Shown one piece after another: positions 44,512 through 51,189 of a stretch of DNA of 51,189 bases. Every line of letters begins with the position of its first letter. Positions within the stretch are counted from its first letter, which is position 1. This stretch comes from an uncultured Blautia sp. (GTDB taxonomy: Bacteria > Bacillota > Clostridia > Lachnospirales > Lachnospiraceae), in the NCBI GenBank assembly GCA_900539525.1, contig UQCM01000015.1, positions 1 through 51,189 on the forward strand, in the 5' to 3' direction. The position numbers and the translations under genes are program-made. Below the pieces are notes generated by a model. That model searched no databases, was not told the origin of the DNA, and worked only from the letters and a program-made list of their open reading frames with translations.

Positions 44512-46173
44512 GTGAAAAAAATACATCAGAAAAACGTGATATATGTTATTTTTGTTGCAGTTTTATTGATAATTGCATATTACTCCCGTGCACTTCACAC
44601 AGAGGTTTCATCACCCATTCCTAAAATGCTGCTGGTAATGATTCGAAGCGTAATCCAGATATCGCTCATCATTGCGTGGTGTTCTTCTATAAAGCGAAGG
44701 ATTCTCAATAAACAGATTCGAATGTATTTGATAGCAGTAGGTAGTTTGTTGGCATTTTGGCTGATTCTTAGAACATGCAAATGGGAGTTTATTACCAGCA
44801 ATGGTACGGATTTAGGGCGTTACTGTTGGTATGCTTACTATATACCGATCGTGCTGGTTCCACTCTTGGGAGTGTTCATTATTGACCATATCGGTAAAGC
44901 GGAGAATTACGAAACGCCGCATCGGATGAAATATCTTTGCATACCTGCAGTATTGCTAGTGCTGGCAGTTTTTACAAATGACCTGCATCAGCTTGTTTTT
45001 TCGTTTCCAAAAGGATTTGAAAACTGTGAATCCGATTACAACTATCATTTTTTGTATTTGATAATAATGGCCTGGTTTCTTATTCTCGGTATTTACTTTG
45101 TGGTAATGCTGCTTAAGAAGAGCCGTGTACCAGGAAGCAAGAGCTTTCAAAAGCTTCCTGCTGTGATTTTATGTGGCGGCGTCATCTTTTGGATTTTGTA
45201 TTGCTTAAAACTGGCTCACGGCGATATGGCGGCGATTGACTGCATCATTGTTGTATCATTACTGGAAAGTGCAATTCAAAGCGGTCATATCCCGTCTAAC
45301 ACAAATTATGACGAACTGTTTGCTGTTTCAACGGTTCCCGCACAGATTGTTGATGCGGATTACAGACCATGTATGGTTTCCGGCACAGCCGTAGCCTTAA
45401 CCGAGGATGTGATGAAAAGTGCAGAGACAGAACCTGTCGATATGGGAGATACCATACTTCACAGTAAGGCAATTACTGGTGGTCATATTCTGTGGCAGGA
45501 CGATGTCAAACAAATCAACGACCTCATAGAAGAACTCCGTGACACGCAGGAAAGGCTTGGAGAAAACAATGAATTGCTAAGAGCCGAGCTGGAACTGAAA
45601 GAAAACCGTGCCCGGACGGAAGAAAAGAGTCGTATGTATGATCGGATTGCAAAAGAAGTCGCACCTCAGCTTGCAAAAGCAGATGAACTTTTGAAACTAG
45701 CACAGACCAATCCGAAGCTGGCAAAAAGTGTAATTGCAAAGGTATCCGTGATTTGTGCGTATATCAAGCGGCGTGGCAATCTCCTGATGCTTGGTGAGGA
45801 AGGCCAACGTATCCCTGCGAGAGAGCTTGAATATTGTATCAGAGAGTCGCTTGACAATTTACGGCTTGGGGATGTGTCCACTTCATTTGACAGTAAATGC
45901 GATGGAGAGCTTAAGCTTAATCATGCAGTTGTCGCCTTTGATTTTTATGAAAACATAGTGGAGAGATTGCTTGATGATGCTACTGCAATGCTGATACATC
46001 TTGACTGCAAAGACGGTATTGTCAAAATGCAGTTACAGATTGGATGCAGTGAAGAGATTGCGGAACATGTAATGTCTGAGTTGTCTGTCTCATATGGAAC
46101 ATTCCAATGGGATATTCAGGATGAGGATGTTACCGTTACTTTATTTCTTTCAGAGGGAGGTGACGGCAGATGA
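44512..46173 (+). CDS. 7TM sensor protein with degenerate kinase domain
   Basis: 553 residues from GTG 44512, which has GAGGTG 7 nt upstream. An earlier in-frame ATG at 44368 would run through the hairpin repeat and is rejected; ATG 44497 is the other option. Seven or eight membrane segments (about 8-250) resemble the 7TM histidine-kinase sensor domain. A PAS-like segment (STVPAQIVDADYRPCMVSGT) and a coiled coil (IEELRDTQERLGENNELLRA) follow, then a kinase-like region. Where the partner kinase has the phosphorylated His in RIHRELGQ, this one has RMYDRIAKEVAPQL with Tyr, and no N-box or G-box is visible. It is probably a non-catalytic sensor that pairs with the overlapping kinase (4-nt overlap). 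Confidence 0.78.
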   Translation: MKKIHQKNVIYVIFVAVLLIIAYYSRALHTEVSSPIPKMLLVMIRSVIQISLIIAWCSSIKRRILNKQIRMYLIAVGSLLAFWLILRTCKWEFITSNGTDLGRYCWYAYYIPIVLVPLLGVFIIDHIGKAENYETPHRMKYLCIPAVLLVLAVFTNDLHQLVFSFPKGFENCESDYNYHFLYLIIMAWFLILGIYFVVMLLKKSRVPGSKSFQKLPAVILCGGVIFWILYCLKLAHGDMAAIDCIIVVSLLESAIQSGHIPSNTNYDELFAVSTVPAQIVDADYRPCMVSGTAVALTEDVMKSAETEPVDMGDTILHSKAITGGHILWQDDVKQINDLIEELRDTQERLGENNELLRAELELKENRARTEEKSRMYDRIAKEVAPQLAKADELLKLAQTNPKLAKSVIAKVSVICAYIKRRGNLLMLGEEGQRIPARELEYCIRESLDNLRLGDVSTSFDSKCDGELKLNHAVVAFDFYENIVERLLDDATAMLIHLDCKDGIVKMQLQIGCSEEIAEHVMSELSVSYGTFQWDIQDEDVTVTLFLSEGGDGR

Positions 46174-47453
46174 CAGGTTTTTGTGATTTGAATTATGCAG
46201 TGAAGGCTCTCTTTCTTGTAGTAACATTTGTTGCGGTCTGTTTTAGTATTTGTCTGTTGCTCCGAACATTTCGAAAGAAAAAACGGATGCCTAAGTTCCT
46301 TGTTTTGCTCTGCTTTTTACTTGGTGGAACAATGCTGATTTTGTTTGCCGCTCAGGTAAAGTCCTACCATCCGTCCTGGAGGACGTCGCCGCTTGTGGAG
46401 CGTGTGACAGCATTGCCGGTCATACTACCCATGTTGCTGTTGCTTTCCATTTTGACAGTGCTTTTGATTATCGCGGTAAAGGAATGGCAGATTGAAAAGA
46501 ATTCTATCTCTCGTTCGTCAGTAAAGGAAAGTTTTGATAATCTTAACACAGGACTTTGCTTTGCTAACAAAACCGGTATGGTGATGCTTATAAATTACTG
46601 TATGAATAATCTATGCTATACCATATTCGGCAGAGATTTACAAAACGCCAATGCTTTTTGGGAAAACTTATGCGAAGGAGAAATACAGTCGAGCGTAACA
46701 AGGCTTTCTATGGGTGCAAATCCGTCTTTCCGATTGCCTGATCAAACGGTGTGGACTTTTGCCCGAGAGGTGATTGACGGTATGACGCAGCTTACGGCAG
46801 CGGAAACAACACAGCTGAATAAACTGACTGAAGAACTGAAAGAAAAGAATGCAGAGCTTTCTGTTATGAATCATCGTCTGCTTAAGTACGGTGAGAATGT
46901 GGATGAGCTTACACGAGAAAAGGAGCGATTGGAAACAAAAGCCCGTATTCATCGGGAACTTGGGCAGGCATTGCTTTTGACGCGGTGCTATTTACAGGGT
47001 GAGAGTGACAATTCCGAAGAGCTGATTAAAATACTGAAGCGGAACATAGCAATGCTTCATATGGAATCGGAAATACCGAAAAATGATAAGCCTTTGGATA
47101 TGCTTATAAAAGTTGCACGGTCTGCCGGAATTGAAGTTGACATCACCGGACAGATGCCGGACTTAGAAGATGCCAATCGGCTGTTTTTTGAAGCAGCGAT
47201 GGAAGCACTTACCAATGCAGTCAGGCATGCGGATGCAAAAACGCTTTGTATTCAGTTGTCGGAAAATGAAAAAAACTATTCCGTTTGTTTTACCAATGAC
47301 GGTAAGCAACCACAAAAACAAATTGTGGAAGGCGGTGGTCTTGGATCGCTTAGACAGAAAACAGAGCGTATCGGCGGAACAATGGAATTGTTGTATCAAT
47401 CCGGATTTGTTCTCAAACTGACTGTTCTAAAGAAAAGGAGGGATAACCTGTGA
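46170..47453 (+). CDS. Membrane histidine kinase (catalytic partner)
   Basis: 427 residues: three or so membrane spans (about 10-110), a PAS-like segment (FDNLNTGLCFANKTGMVMLI), a coiled coil (LNKLTEELKEKNAELSVMNH), a phosphorylation helix with His261 in RIHRELGQALLLTR, and an HATPase domain with N-box Asn349 in EALTNAVRHA and GGGLGSLRQKTERIGG. The arrangement resembles NarX/DegS-type (HisKA_3) kinases. It overlaps the 7TM sensor upstream and the response regulator downstream by 4 nt each, so the three proteins are made together, and a heteromeric receptor is likely. The signal is unknown. Confidence 0.88.
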   Translation: MTGFCDLNYAVKALFLVVTFVAVCFSICLLLRTFRKKKRMPKFLVLLCFLLGGTMLILFAAQVKSYHPSWRTSPLVERVTALPVILPMLLLLSILTVLLIIAVKEWQIEKNSISRSSVKESFDNLNTGLCFANKTGMVMLINYCMNNLCYTIFGRDLQNANAFWENLCEGEIQSSVTRLSMGANPSFRLPDQTVWTFAREVIDGMTQLTAAETTQLNKLTEELKEKNAELSVMNHRLLKYGENVDELTREKERLETKARIHRELGQALLLTRCYLQGESDNSEELIKILKRNIAMLHMESEIPKNDKPLDMLIKVARSAGIEVDITGQMPDLEDANRLFFEAAMEALTNAVRHADAKTLCIQLSENEKNYSVCFTNDGKQPQKQIVEGGGLGSLRQKTERIGGTMELLYQSGFVLKLTVLKKRRDNL

Positions 47454-48073
47454 TAAATGTTTTGATTGTAGAAGATGATCCTATGGCCAGGCAGCTTCTT
47501 GAAATCTACATAAAAAACAGCGAAACGTATCACCATATCCAGTCTGTGGAGAGTGCGGCTTTGGCAGAGTTTTGCTGTCGTACCAATAAAGTAGATGTGA
47601 TTTTGATGGATGTCTGTACGGCTATGAATGCAAACGGATTGGACGCTGCCGAAAAAATCAAAAAGAGTTTTCCGGAAACAAAAATCATTATTATTACCAG
47701 CCAGCCTGAGTGCAGCTTTCTTGACAGAGCGCACGCAGTTGGTGTTGATAGCTTCTGGTACAAGAGTTCCGAAGCAGAAGAAATACTGTCAGTCGTAGAT
47801 CGAACAATGGCAGGAGAACAGGTTTATCCTGAATCCACGCCGTCGCTTAAGTTTGGAGATACTTTTAGCGATAACCTTTCTGACCGTGAGCTTGAGGTTC
47901 TTCGTGAACTGGTAGCAGGGGAGTCGGATGCCGCTATTGCGGAAAAACTGTTTATGTCTTTGCGTACCGTAAAAGGCCATATTCAGAGTATGAGAGATAA
48001 AACAGGGTTCAGGAATCGTACAGAGCTTGCCGTCCGTGCAAGGGAAAGCGGTCTGATCATAAACGATAAGTAA
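47450..48073 (+). CDS. NarL/LuxR-type response regulator
   Basis: 207 residues, GTG start overlapping the kinase stop. Receiver domain 1-120 with acidic EDD near residue 8, phospho-acceptor Asp54 in VILMDVCTAMNANG and Lys in FWYKSS. The LuxR HTH follows (LSDRELEVLRELVAGESDAA, then KLFMSLRTVKGHIQSMRDKT), complete and canonical. It is the output of the three-gene sensor unit and is followed by a terminator. The preceding giant genes are candidate targets by position only. Confidence 0.92.
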   Translation: MINVLIVEDDPMARQLLEIYIKNSETYHHIQSVESAALAEFCCRTNKVDVILMDVCTAMNANGLDAAEKIKKSFPETKIIIITSQPECSFLDRAHAVGVDSFWYKSSEAEEILSVVDRTMAGEQVYPESTPSLKFGDTFSDNLSDRELEVLRELVAGESDAAIAEKLFMSLRTVKGHIQSMRDKTGFRNRTELAVRARESGLIINDK

Positions 48074-48088
48074 TCAAAAAATATGAAG

Positions 48089-48116
48089 TGTCGTCTTAAA
48101 AGGCGGCATTTTTTTT
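48089..48116 (+). terminator. Rho-independent terminator of the three-gene sensor unit
   Basis: TGTCGTCT (48089-48096) pairs with AGGCGGCA (48101-48108), including two G-U pairs, around a TAAA loop. A run of T's follows (48109-48116). It lies 15 nt after the response-regulator stop. Confidence 0.75.
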
Positions 48117-48251
48117 GCCCGAAAAGTTTGCACTAAAGTGCGATGTGTGCGGAAAAAGGAATATATATAATTAGGAGATAAAGCATTTTATAAGTGCACA
48201 TCACTTATGAGCATCACAATTCCGGCAAAGGTAAGCCTTTAATAATTCTTT

Positions 48252-49310
48252 CTATGATTGATAATATATTTCAATTAACTGTTTGCGGGAAGAGACATTT
48301 AACTTACTGTAAATATTTTTATTGTGAAATTTCAACGTATTTTCCGTGATTTTTAATTCTGCCATGATTTCTTTCGTACTCCGTCCGTCAATATAAAAAT
48401 CAAAAATTACACGTTCTGTTTTTGTGAGTTTTTCGAGATTAAACAGAAGCTGTCTCTGTACCTCACTGATAGAATCTTCAGGATTATTTTCCTCAGTTTC
48501 CTGAGTGTTTTCAGACGAAGGAGCAGAGATGTGTGTCGGCTTCGGTGAAATCTGCTTCTTCAGATTTTCGTTCTCAGTCATTATGACATTCAACCCAAGT
48601 AAAAATAACTCTGTAACTATATATGAAACCGAGAGCATCTCGAAATTAATAGATACAAGCTGCTCAATCAGCCAGACTCCAATATTAATCAATACTGCAA
48701 TTGCAAAAATTACAGAGTGACAGGCAGAAGTAATATTATGGTTATATATTGCGCGGGCAATGATAAAGACCATTACTGAAAAGTATGTCAGCAGGTAAAA
48801 AAGGTAAATACTGTGCCATGGTCCATATACTTTTTCAAGGCAAGTAATTTCATTGACTGTCTGTAAAGAAACTTCTTTGTAGTAAATGGTCAGATAGCCA
48901 GGACTTGCTGAGATAAAAAAGATAGCAATCCCAACGATAAAAAGCAGAAGTGATGACCATTTAGGGAAACTTATTTTTAGTATGTCAAGAATAATGAACA
49001 GCATGGACATTGGCAGGAAGACAGAACCCAGGTAGGAAATTCGGTTTGCCAGAAGTGCTTCTTCCAGAACTGTTGAGATAGACAGACAGAAGTATCCTAC
49101 GTTTACAACAAGGACAGAAGAAAATAGCAGAAGGAACCAGATATCCTTCTGGTAAATCAGATAGCAATAGGCAATTAAAAGTAACAAGGAAAGTATGGCA
49201 GTAATACCATAAATAATTGATACGCTGGTAGTTTTAGTGCCGATTGCTCCGCATCCGTTTAATACACAGATAACGAATAATAATGGGCTGTATACTAAGG
49301 ATTTTTTCAT
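48252..49310 (-). CDS. Membrane-bound LuxR-type regulator (7TM-HTH)
   Basis: 352 residues. Seven or eight membrane segments fill residues about 5-240 and resemble 7TM sensor domains of histidine kinases. A polar Pro/Ser/Glu linker (255-285) leads to a LuxR HTH (295-350; LTKTERVIFDFYIDGRSTKE and ITENTLKFHNKNIYSKLNV). It is therefore a one-component receptor that would contact DNA from the membrane without a phosphorelay. The start has AAAAGGAG 6 nt upstream. The N-terminal CVLNGCGAIG looks lipobox-like, but the following long hydrophobic series argues for a plain membrane protein. It is convergent with the sensor operon, and three 12-bp direct repeats lie 39-74 bp upstream of its start codon. 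Confidence 0.82.
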   Translation of the reverse strand: MKKSLVYSPLLFVICVLNGCGAIGTKTTSVSIIYGITAILSLLLLIAYCYLIYQKDIWFLLLFSSVLVVNVGYFCLSISTVLEEALLANRISYLGSVFLPMSMLFIILDILKISFPKWSSLLLFIVGIAIFFISASPGYLTIYYKEVSLQTVNEITCLEKVYGPWHSIYLFYLLTYFSVMVFIIARAIYNHNITSACHSVIFAIAVLINIGVWLIEQLVSINFEMLSVSYIVTELFLLGLNVIMTENENLKKQISPKPTHISAPSSENTQETEENNPEDSISEVQRQLLFNLEKLTKTERVIFDFYIDGRSTKEIMAELKITENTLKFHNKNIYSKLNVSSRKQLIEIYYQS

Positions 49311-49348
49311 AAAGACTCCTTTTAGTAATTATTTGCTAAAAATCAATA

Positions 49349-49384
49349 ATCCCACACTTTATCCCACCCTCTATCCCACCCTTT
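49349..49384 (-). repeat. Three 12-bp direct repeats upstream of the 7TM-LuxR gene
   Basis: On the plus strand the units read ATCCCACACTTT (49349-49360), ATCCCACCCTCT (49361-49372) and ATCCCACCCTTT (49373-49384), an exact 12-bp period close to one helical turn. They lie in the promoter/leader region of the minus-strand regulator gene. Such arrays are usually binding sites for a cooperatively bound regulator, possibly the gene's own product. Confidence 0.7.
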
Positions 49385-49471
49385 TTCAGGTAGGAAAACT
49401 GTATTCCACACAAAAAAAAAGAAAAAGTGTGGCGACAATTCTGGGAGAATCGAATAATATACATATATAGA

Positions 49472-49670
49472 TATGATGTTGGGGTCAAAAGCATTTGACC
49501 CCATGATGCCTTCGGATTTTTCCGTGCTTCGCACTCTCAAAATCCGAAAAACATTCGAAATCCGCTCATTTTTCTTCGAAAAATGGCTACTTTCTCATGT
49601 TTAGCGGGTCAAGGAGTCATGATTTTTCATGCAAGCATGAAAATCATGACCTTTTGACCCTGGCATCATA
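49472..49670 (+). repeat. MITE-like element built of hairpins (199 bp)
   Basis: Imperfect terminal inverted repeats TATGATGTTGGGGTCAAAAG (49472-49491) and its partner at 49651-49670 match at 17 of 20 positions. Inside are a GGGGTCAAA/TTTGACCCC hairpin (49481-49502), a TTCGGATTTT/AAAATCCGAA stem (49511-49520 / 49539-49548) with a GTGC/GCAC tip, a CATTTTT/AAAAATG hairpin (49567-49585) and the long hairpin 49606-49660 shared with 44372-44435. No coding capacity is seen. With 49311-49471 it fills the 463-bp gap between the 7TM-LuxR gene and the lipoprotein gene. Confidence 0.75.
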
Positions 49671-49687
49671 GATATTTGAGGCAAGGT

Positions 49688-49716
49688 CTTTCATATTTCA
49701 TTTAGTATACTATAAT
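49688..49716 (+). promoter_or_regulatory. Probable promoter of the lipoprotein gene
   Basis: A perfect -10 box TATAAT (49711-49716) lies 17 bp after CTTTCA (49688-49693), a weak -35. It is 57 bp before the start codon and just outside the MITE-like element. Confidence 0.5.
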
Positions 49717-49773
49717 TTGTTTTTTTAGTCAAAGGGAAAAGAATTGTAGCTAGAGAAGGAGGAGAGAGTAACA

Positions 49774-51126
49774 ATGAAAAAGTGGATATGTATGACTCTT
49801 TCAATGATGATAACAGTTTGTCTTCTTGCAGGATGCGGAGGCTCAGGAGGAGCAGAAAAATCAGAAGAACCAGCAGTAGAGGGAAAAATAACATTGGACA
49901 GTGGGTACTGGGTTGTTGAAACAATGACAATGGAAGGGGCAGAATTTACAAGTGAAGAGATTGTAGGAATCTATGGAGAACTTGATACGGTTATGGCACT
50001 TGCATTTTCAAAAGAAGGAACAGTAAGTGGAGTTCTTTTTGAAGATAATTTTGAAGCAACATATACAGGAACACTGGAAGAATTTGAAATCCGGCTTCCG
50101 GATGAAGTGCTTAAAGGAAGTTATTCAGAAGAAAAGATGGTTCTGACACTGCAGGATGGATCGGAAATAGTTCTTGTTTATCAGGAAGAGATGCCAGAAT
50201 CTATCGCATCTAATCCTTGGTCAACATATGAACCGGAATTTAATGCAGAACAGACACGTGTGATGAGTAACTTTATAATGTATGGACGTTACTGGGTAGA
50301 AGATGATGTGGTTTATGGACTGACACATGCAGCAGGTTTACAGGGAGCGTTTGCTGCGACTTCATTCCATATGAAAGGCGATTTTCCTGAATTTGAAGAA
50401 ACAAAAATCCTGGATGATCGTGGAGTAGCTACATATTTAAATAAAGTAGGGGATGTACTTTATTACGTTATGAACGGAGAAGAAATCTGCCGAATCAATG
50501 TGGACGGATCAGGGCTTGAAACACTCTATAAAGGAGTCTGCGATTACATGCAGATTCACAATGAAAGAATTTATTTTACAGATGAAAATAATCATTTCGT
50601 ATCTACAGGTATGGATGGAAAAGATTTGAAAGAAGTAGTAAATAAAGAAGTTTACTATCCATATTTTATCGGTTCTGACTGGATGATATTCCAGGATGAT
50701 GCGGATTCAGAGTCACTACATTTATATAACACAACATTTGGTGAAGAAGTAAATATTACATATGTAAAAAGTTATTCTCCAATCATGAACGGAAAATATC
50801 TCTATTATATTGATGCATCAGATGGAGATAATTATCTGTGCAGAATCGATATGAGTGATCCGGAAAGATTCATTTGCGAAAGAAGTGAAAAAACACTTTC
50901 TATTACAGATTATGTGATTGATGGTGAGGATATCTATTTTGTGAATAATACTTGTGTAGCGCTTGAAAAGTGGCAGGATGTTGAAATTACAGATGAAGCA
51001 ATTACAGAAATGGAAATATATTTATCAGATGCGTATAACATTTATCATTATTTTGATAAAGATGAACTTATCAGTGGAAAATACCTGATAAGCAATACAG
51101 AGTCTGGAGCAACATCATTCGAATAA
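49774..51126 (+). CDS. Secreted lipoprotein with beta-propeller-like domain
   Basis: 450 residues. The signal peptide ends in the lipobox LLAGC (Cys at about 21), followed by GGSGGAEKSEE, so the mature protein is lipid-anchored to the outer face of the membrane. Residues about 35-140 form a small beta domain; residues about 170-400 carry repeated short strands such as NKVGDVLYYVMNGEEICRIN, NERIYFTDENNHF and NGKYLYYIDASDGDNYLCRI. These resemble DUF5050-type six- or seven-bladed propellers (YY/YF...D...LYR patterns). AGGAGG lies about 13-18 nt before ATG 49774. No enzyme motif is visible; ligand binding is likely. The remaining 63 bases after it show no gene. Confidence 0.82.
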   Translation: MKKWICMTLSMMITVCLLAGCGGSGGAEKSEEPAVEGKITLDSGYWVVETMTMEGAEFTSEEIVGIYGELDTVMALAFSKEGTVSGVLFEDNFEATYTGTLEEFEIRLPDEVLKGSYSEEKMVLTLQDGSEIVLVYQEEMPESIASNPWSTYEPEFNAEQTRVMSNFIMYGRYWVEDDVVYGLTHAAGLQGAFAATSFHMKGDFPEFEETKILDDRGVATYLNKVGDVLYYVMNGEEICRINVDGSGLETLYKGVCDYMQIHNERIYFTDENNHFVSTGMDGKDLKEVVNKEVYYPYFIGSDWMIFQDDADSESLHLYNTTFGEEVNITYVKSYSPIMNGKYLYYIDASDGDNYLCRIDMSDPERFICERSEKTLSITDYVIDGEDIYFVNNTCVALEKWQDVEITDEAITEMEIYLSDAYNIYHYFDKDELISGKYLISNTESGATSFE

Positions 51127-51189
51127 AATAGAAAAGGAGCTTCTTGTATAATACAAATATAAGGAATTCCGAGAAAGAAGGTTGAGAAA

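Noticed and set aside
49349..49384. Possible CRISPR array (three short direct repeats)
   Set aside because: The repeats are contiguous 12-mers without spacers, and no cas genes are present anywhere in the window.
49237..49470. Plus-strand frame with a repeated TLYP motif
   Set aside because: The apparent peptide repeat only reflects the 12-bp DNA repeats; there is no ribosome binding site, and part of it lies opposite the 7TM-LuxR gene.

Overview
The window looks like chromosomal DNA of a low-to-moderate-GC Gram-positive anaerobe of the Clostridia, most likely a gut Lachnospiraceae (Blautia/Dorea/Ruminococcus-like). This rests on AGGAGG-type ribosome binding sites, the Firmicute housekeeping set (mutS2, yhaM, rlmD/rumA, a VanW protein, a DUF4080-type radical SAM protein), very large secreted Ig-like proteins and short hairpin-rich dispersed repeats. 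The family assignment is inference; there is no rRNA or tRNA in the window.

Region A (1-19785) is core-like and richer in GC. It holds a heterodimeric ABC exporter, a B12-binding-type radical SAM protein, a DnaQ-like exonuclease and a 35-residue membrane peptide. Then come a VanW-family wall protein, an AIR-synthase C-terminal-domain protein, an Lrp-type regulator with an aminotransferase, and trmL. On the minus strand lies a mutS2-response regulator-histidine kinase operon. It closes with a divergent HtrA-like protein whose catalytic residues look damaged, yhaM and rlmD.

Region B (19786-26666) is more AT-rich and reads as the wreck of one or more elements integrated into the 3' end of rlmD. 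The coding motif VE(T/S)VCLLS and its DNA occur three times: at the end of rlmD, at the start of a chimeric KilA-N fragment, and at the end of a serine-recombinase C-terminal fragment. Between them lie a small HTH protein, an HsdR gene broken by a 1-nt deletion and then cut at its Walker A motif, small orphan genes, a 449-residue HTH/coiled-coil protein, a Fic protein, a 14-codon DUF134 stub and an intact MBL-fold hydrolase.

Region C (26667-49310) is the most striking. Two giant secreted proteins (2520 and 2277 residues, signal peptides, Ig-like/Big_2 domains, no sortase signal) lie between signalling genes. Upstream is a membrane hybrid kinase (HisKA-HATPase-REC-Hpt) overlapping a LuxR-type response regulator. 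Downstream is a three-gene overlapping set: a 7TM sensor with an apparently dead kinase domain, an active-looking kinase and a LuxR-type regulator. A convergent membrane-bound LuxR-type regulator follows, with three 12-bp direct repeats upstream. I infer a locus that senses an extracellular condition and controls a very large surface or secreted apparatus; co-regulation is not proven by the sequence.

Structured repeats punctuate the window. A 150-bp multi-hairpin element occurs twice (6302-6451 and 37362-37514), each time just upstream of a secreted-protein gene and with compensatory stem changes. A 30-bp-stem hairpin follows giant protein 2 (44372-44435) and recurs inside a 199-bp MITE-like element (49472-49670). 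Region D ends with a lipoprotein (49774-51126).
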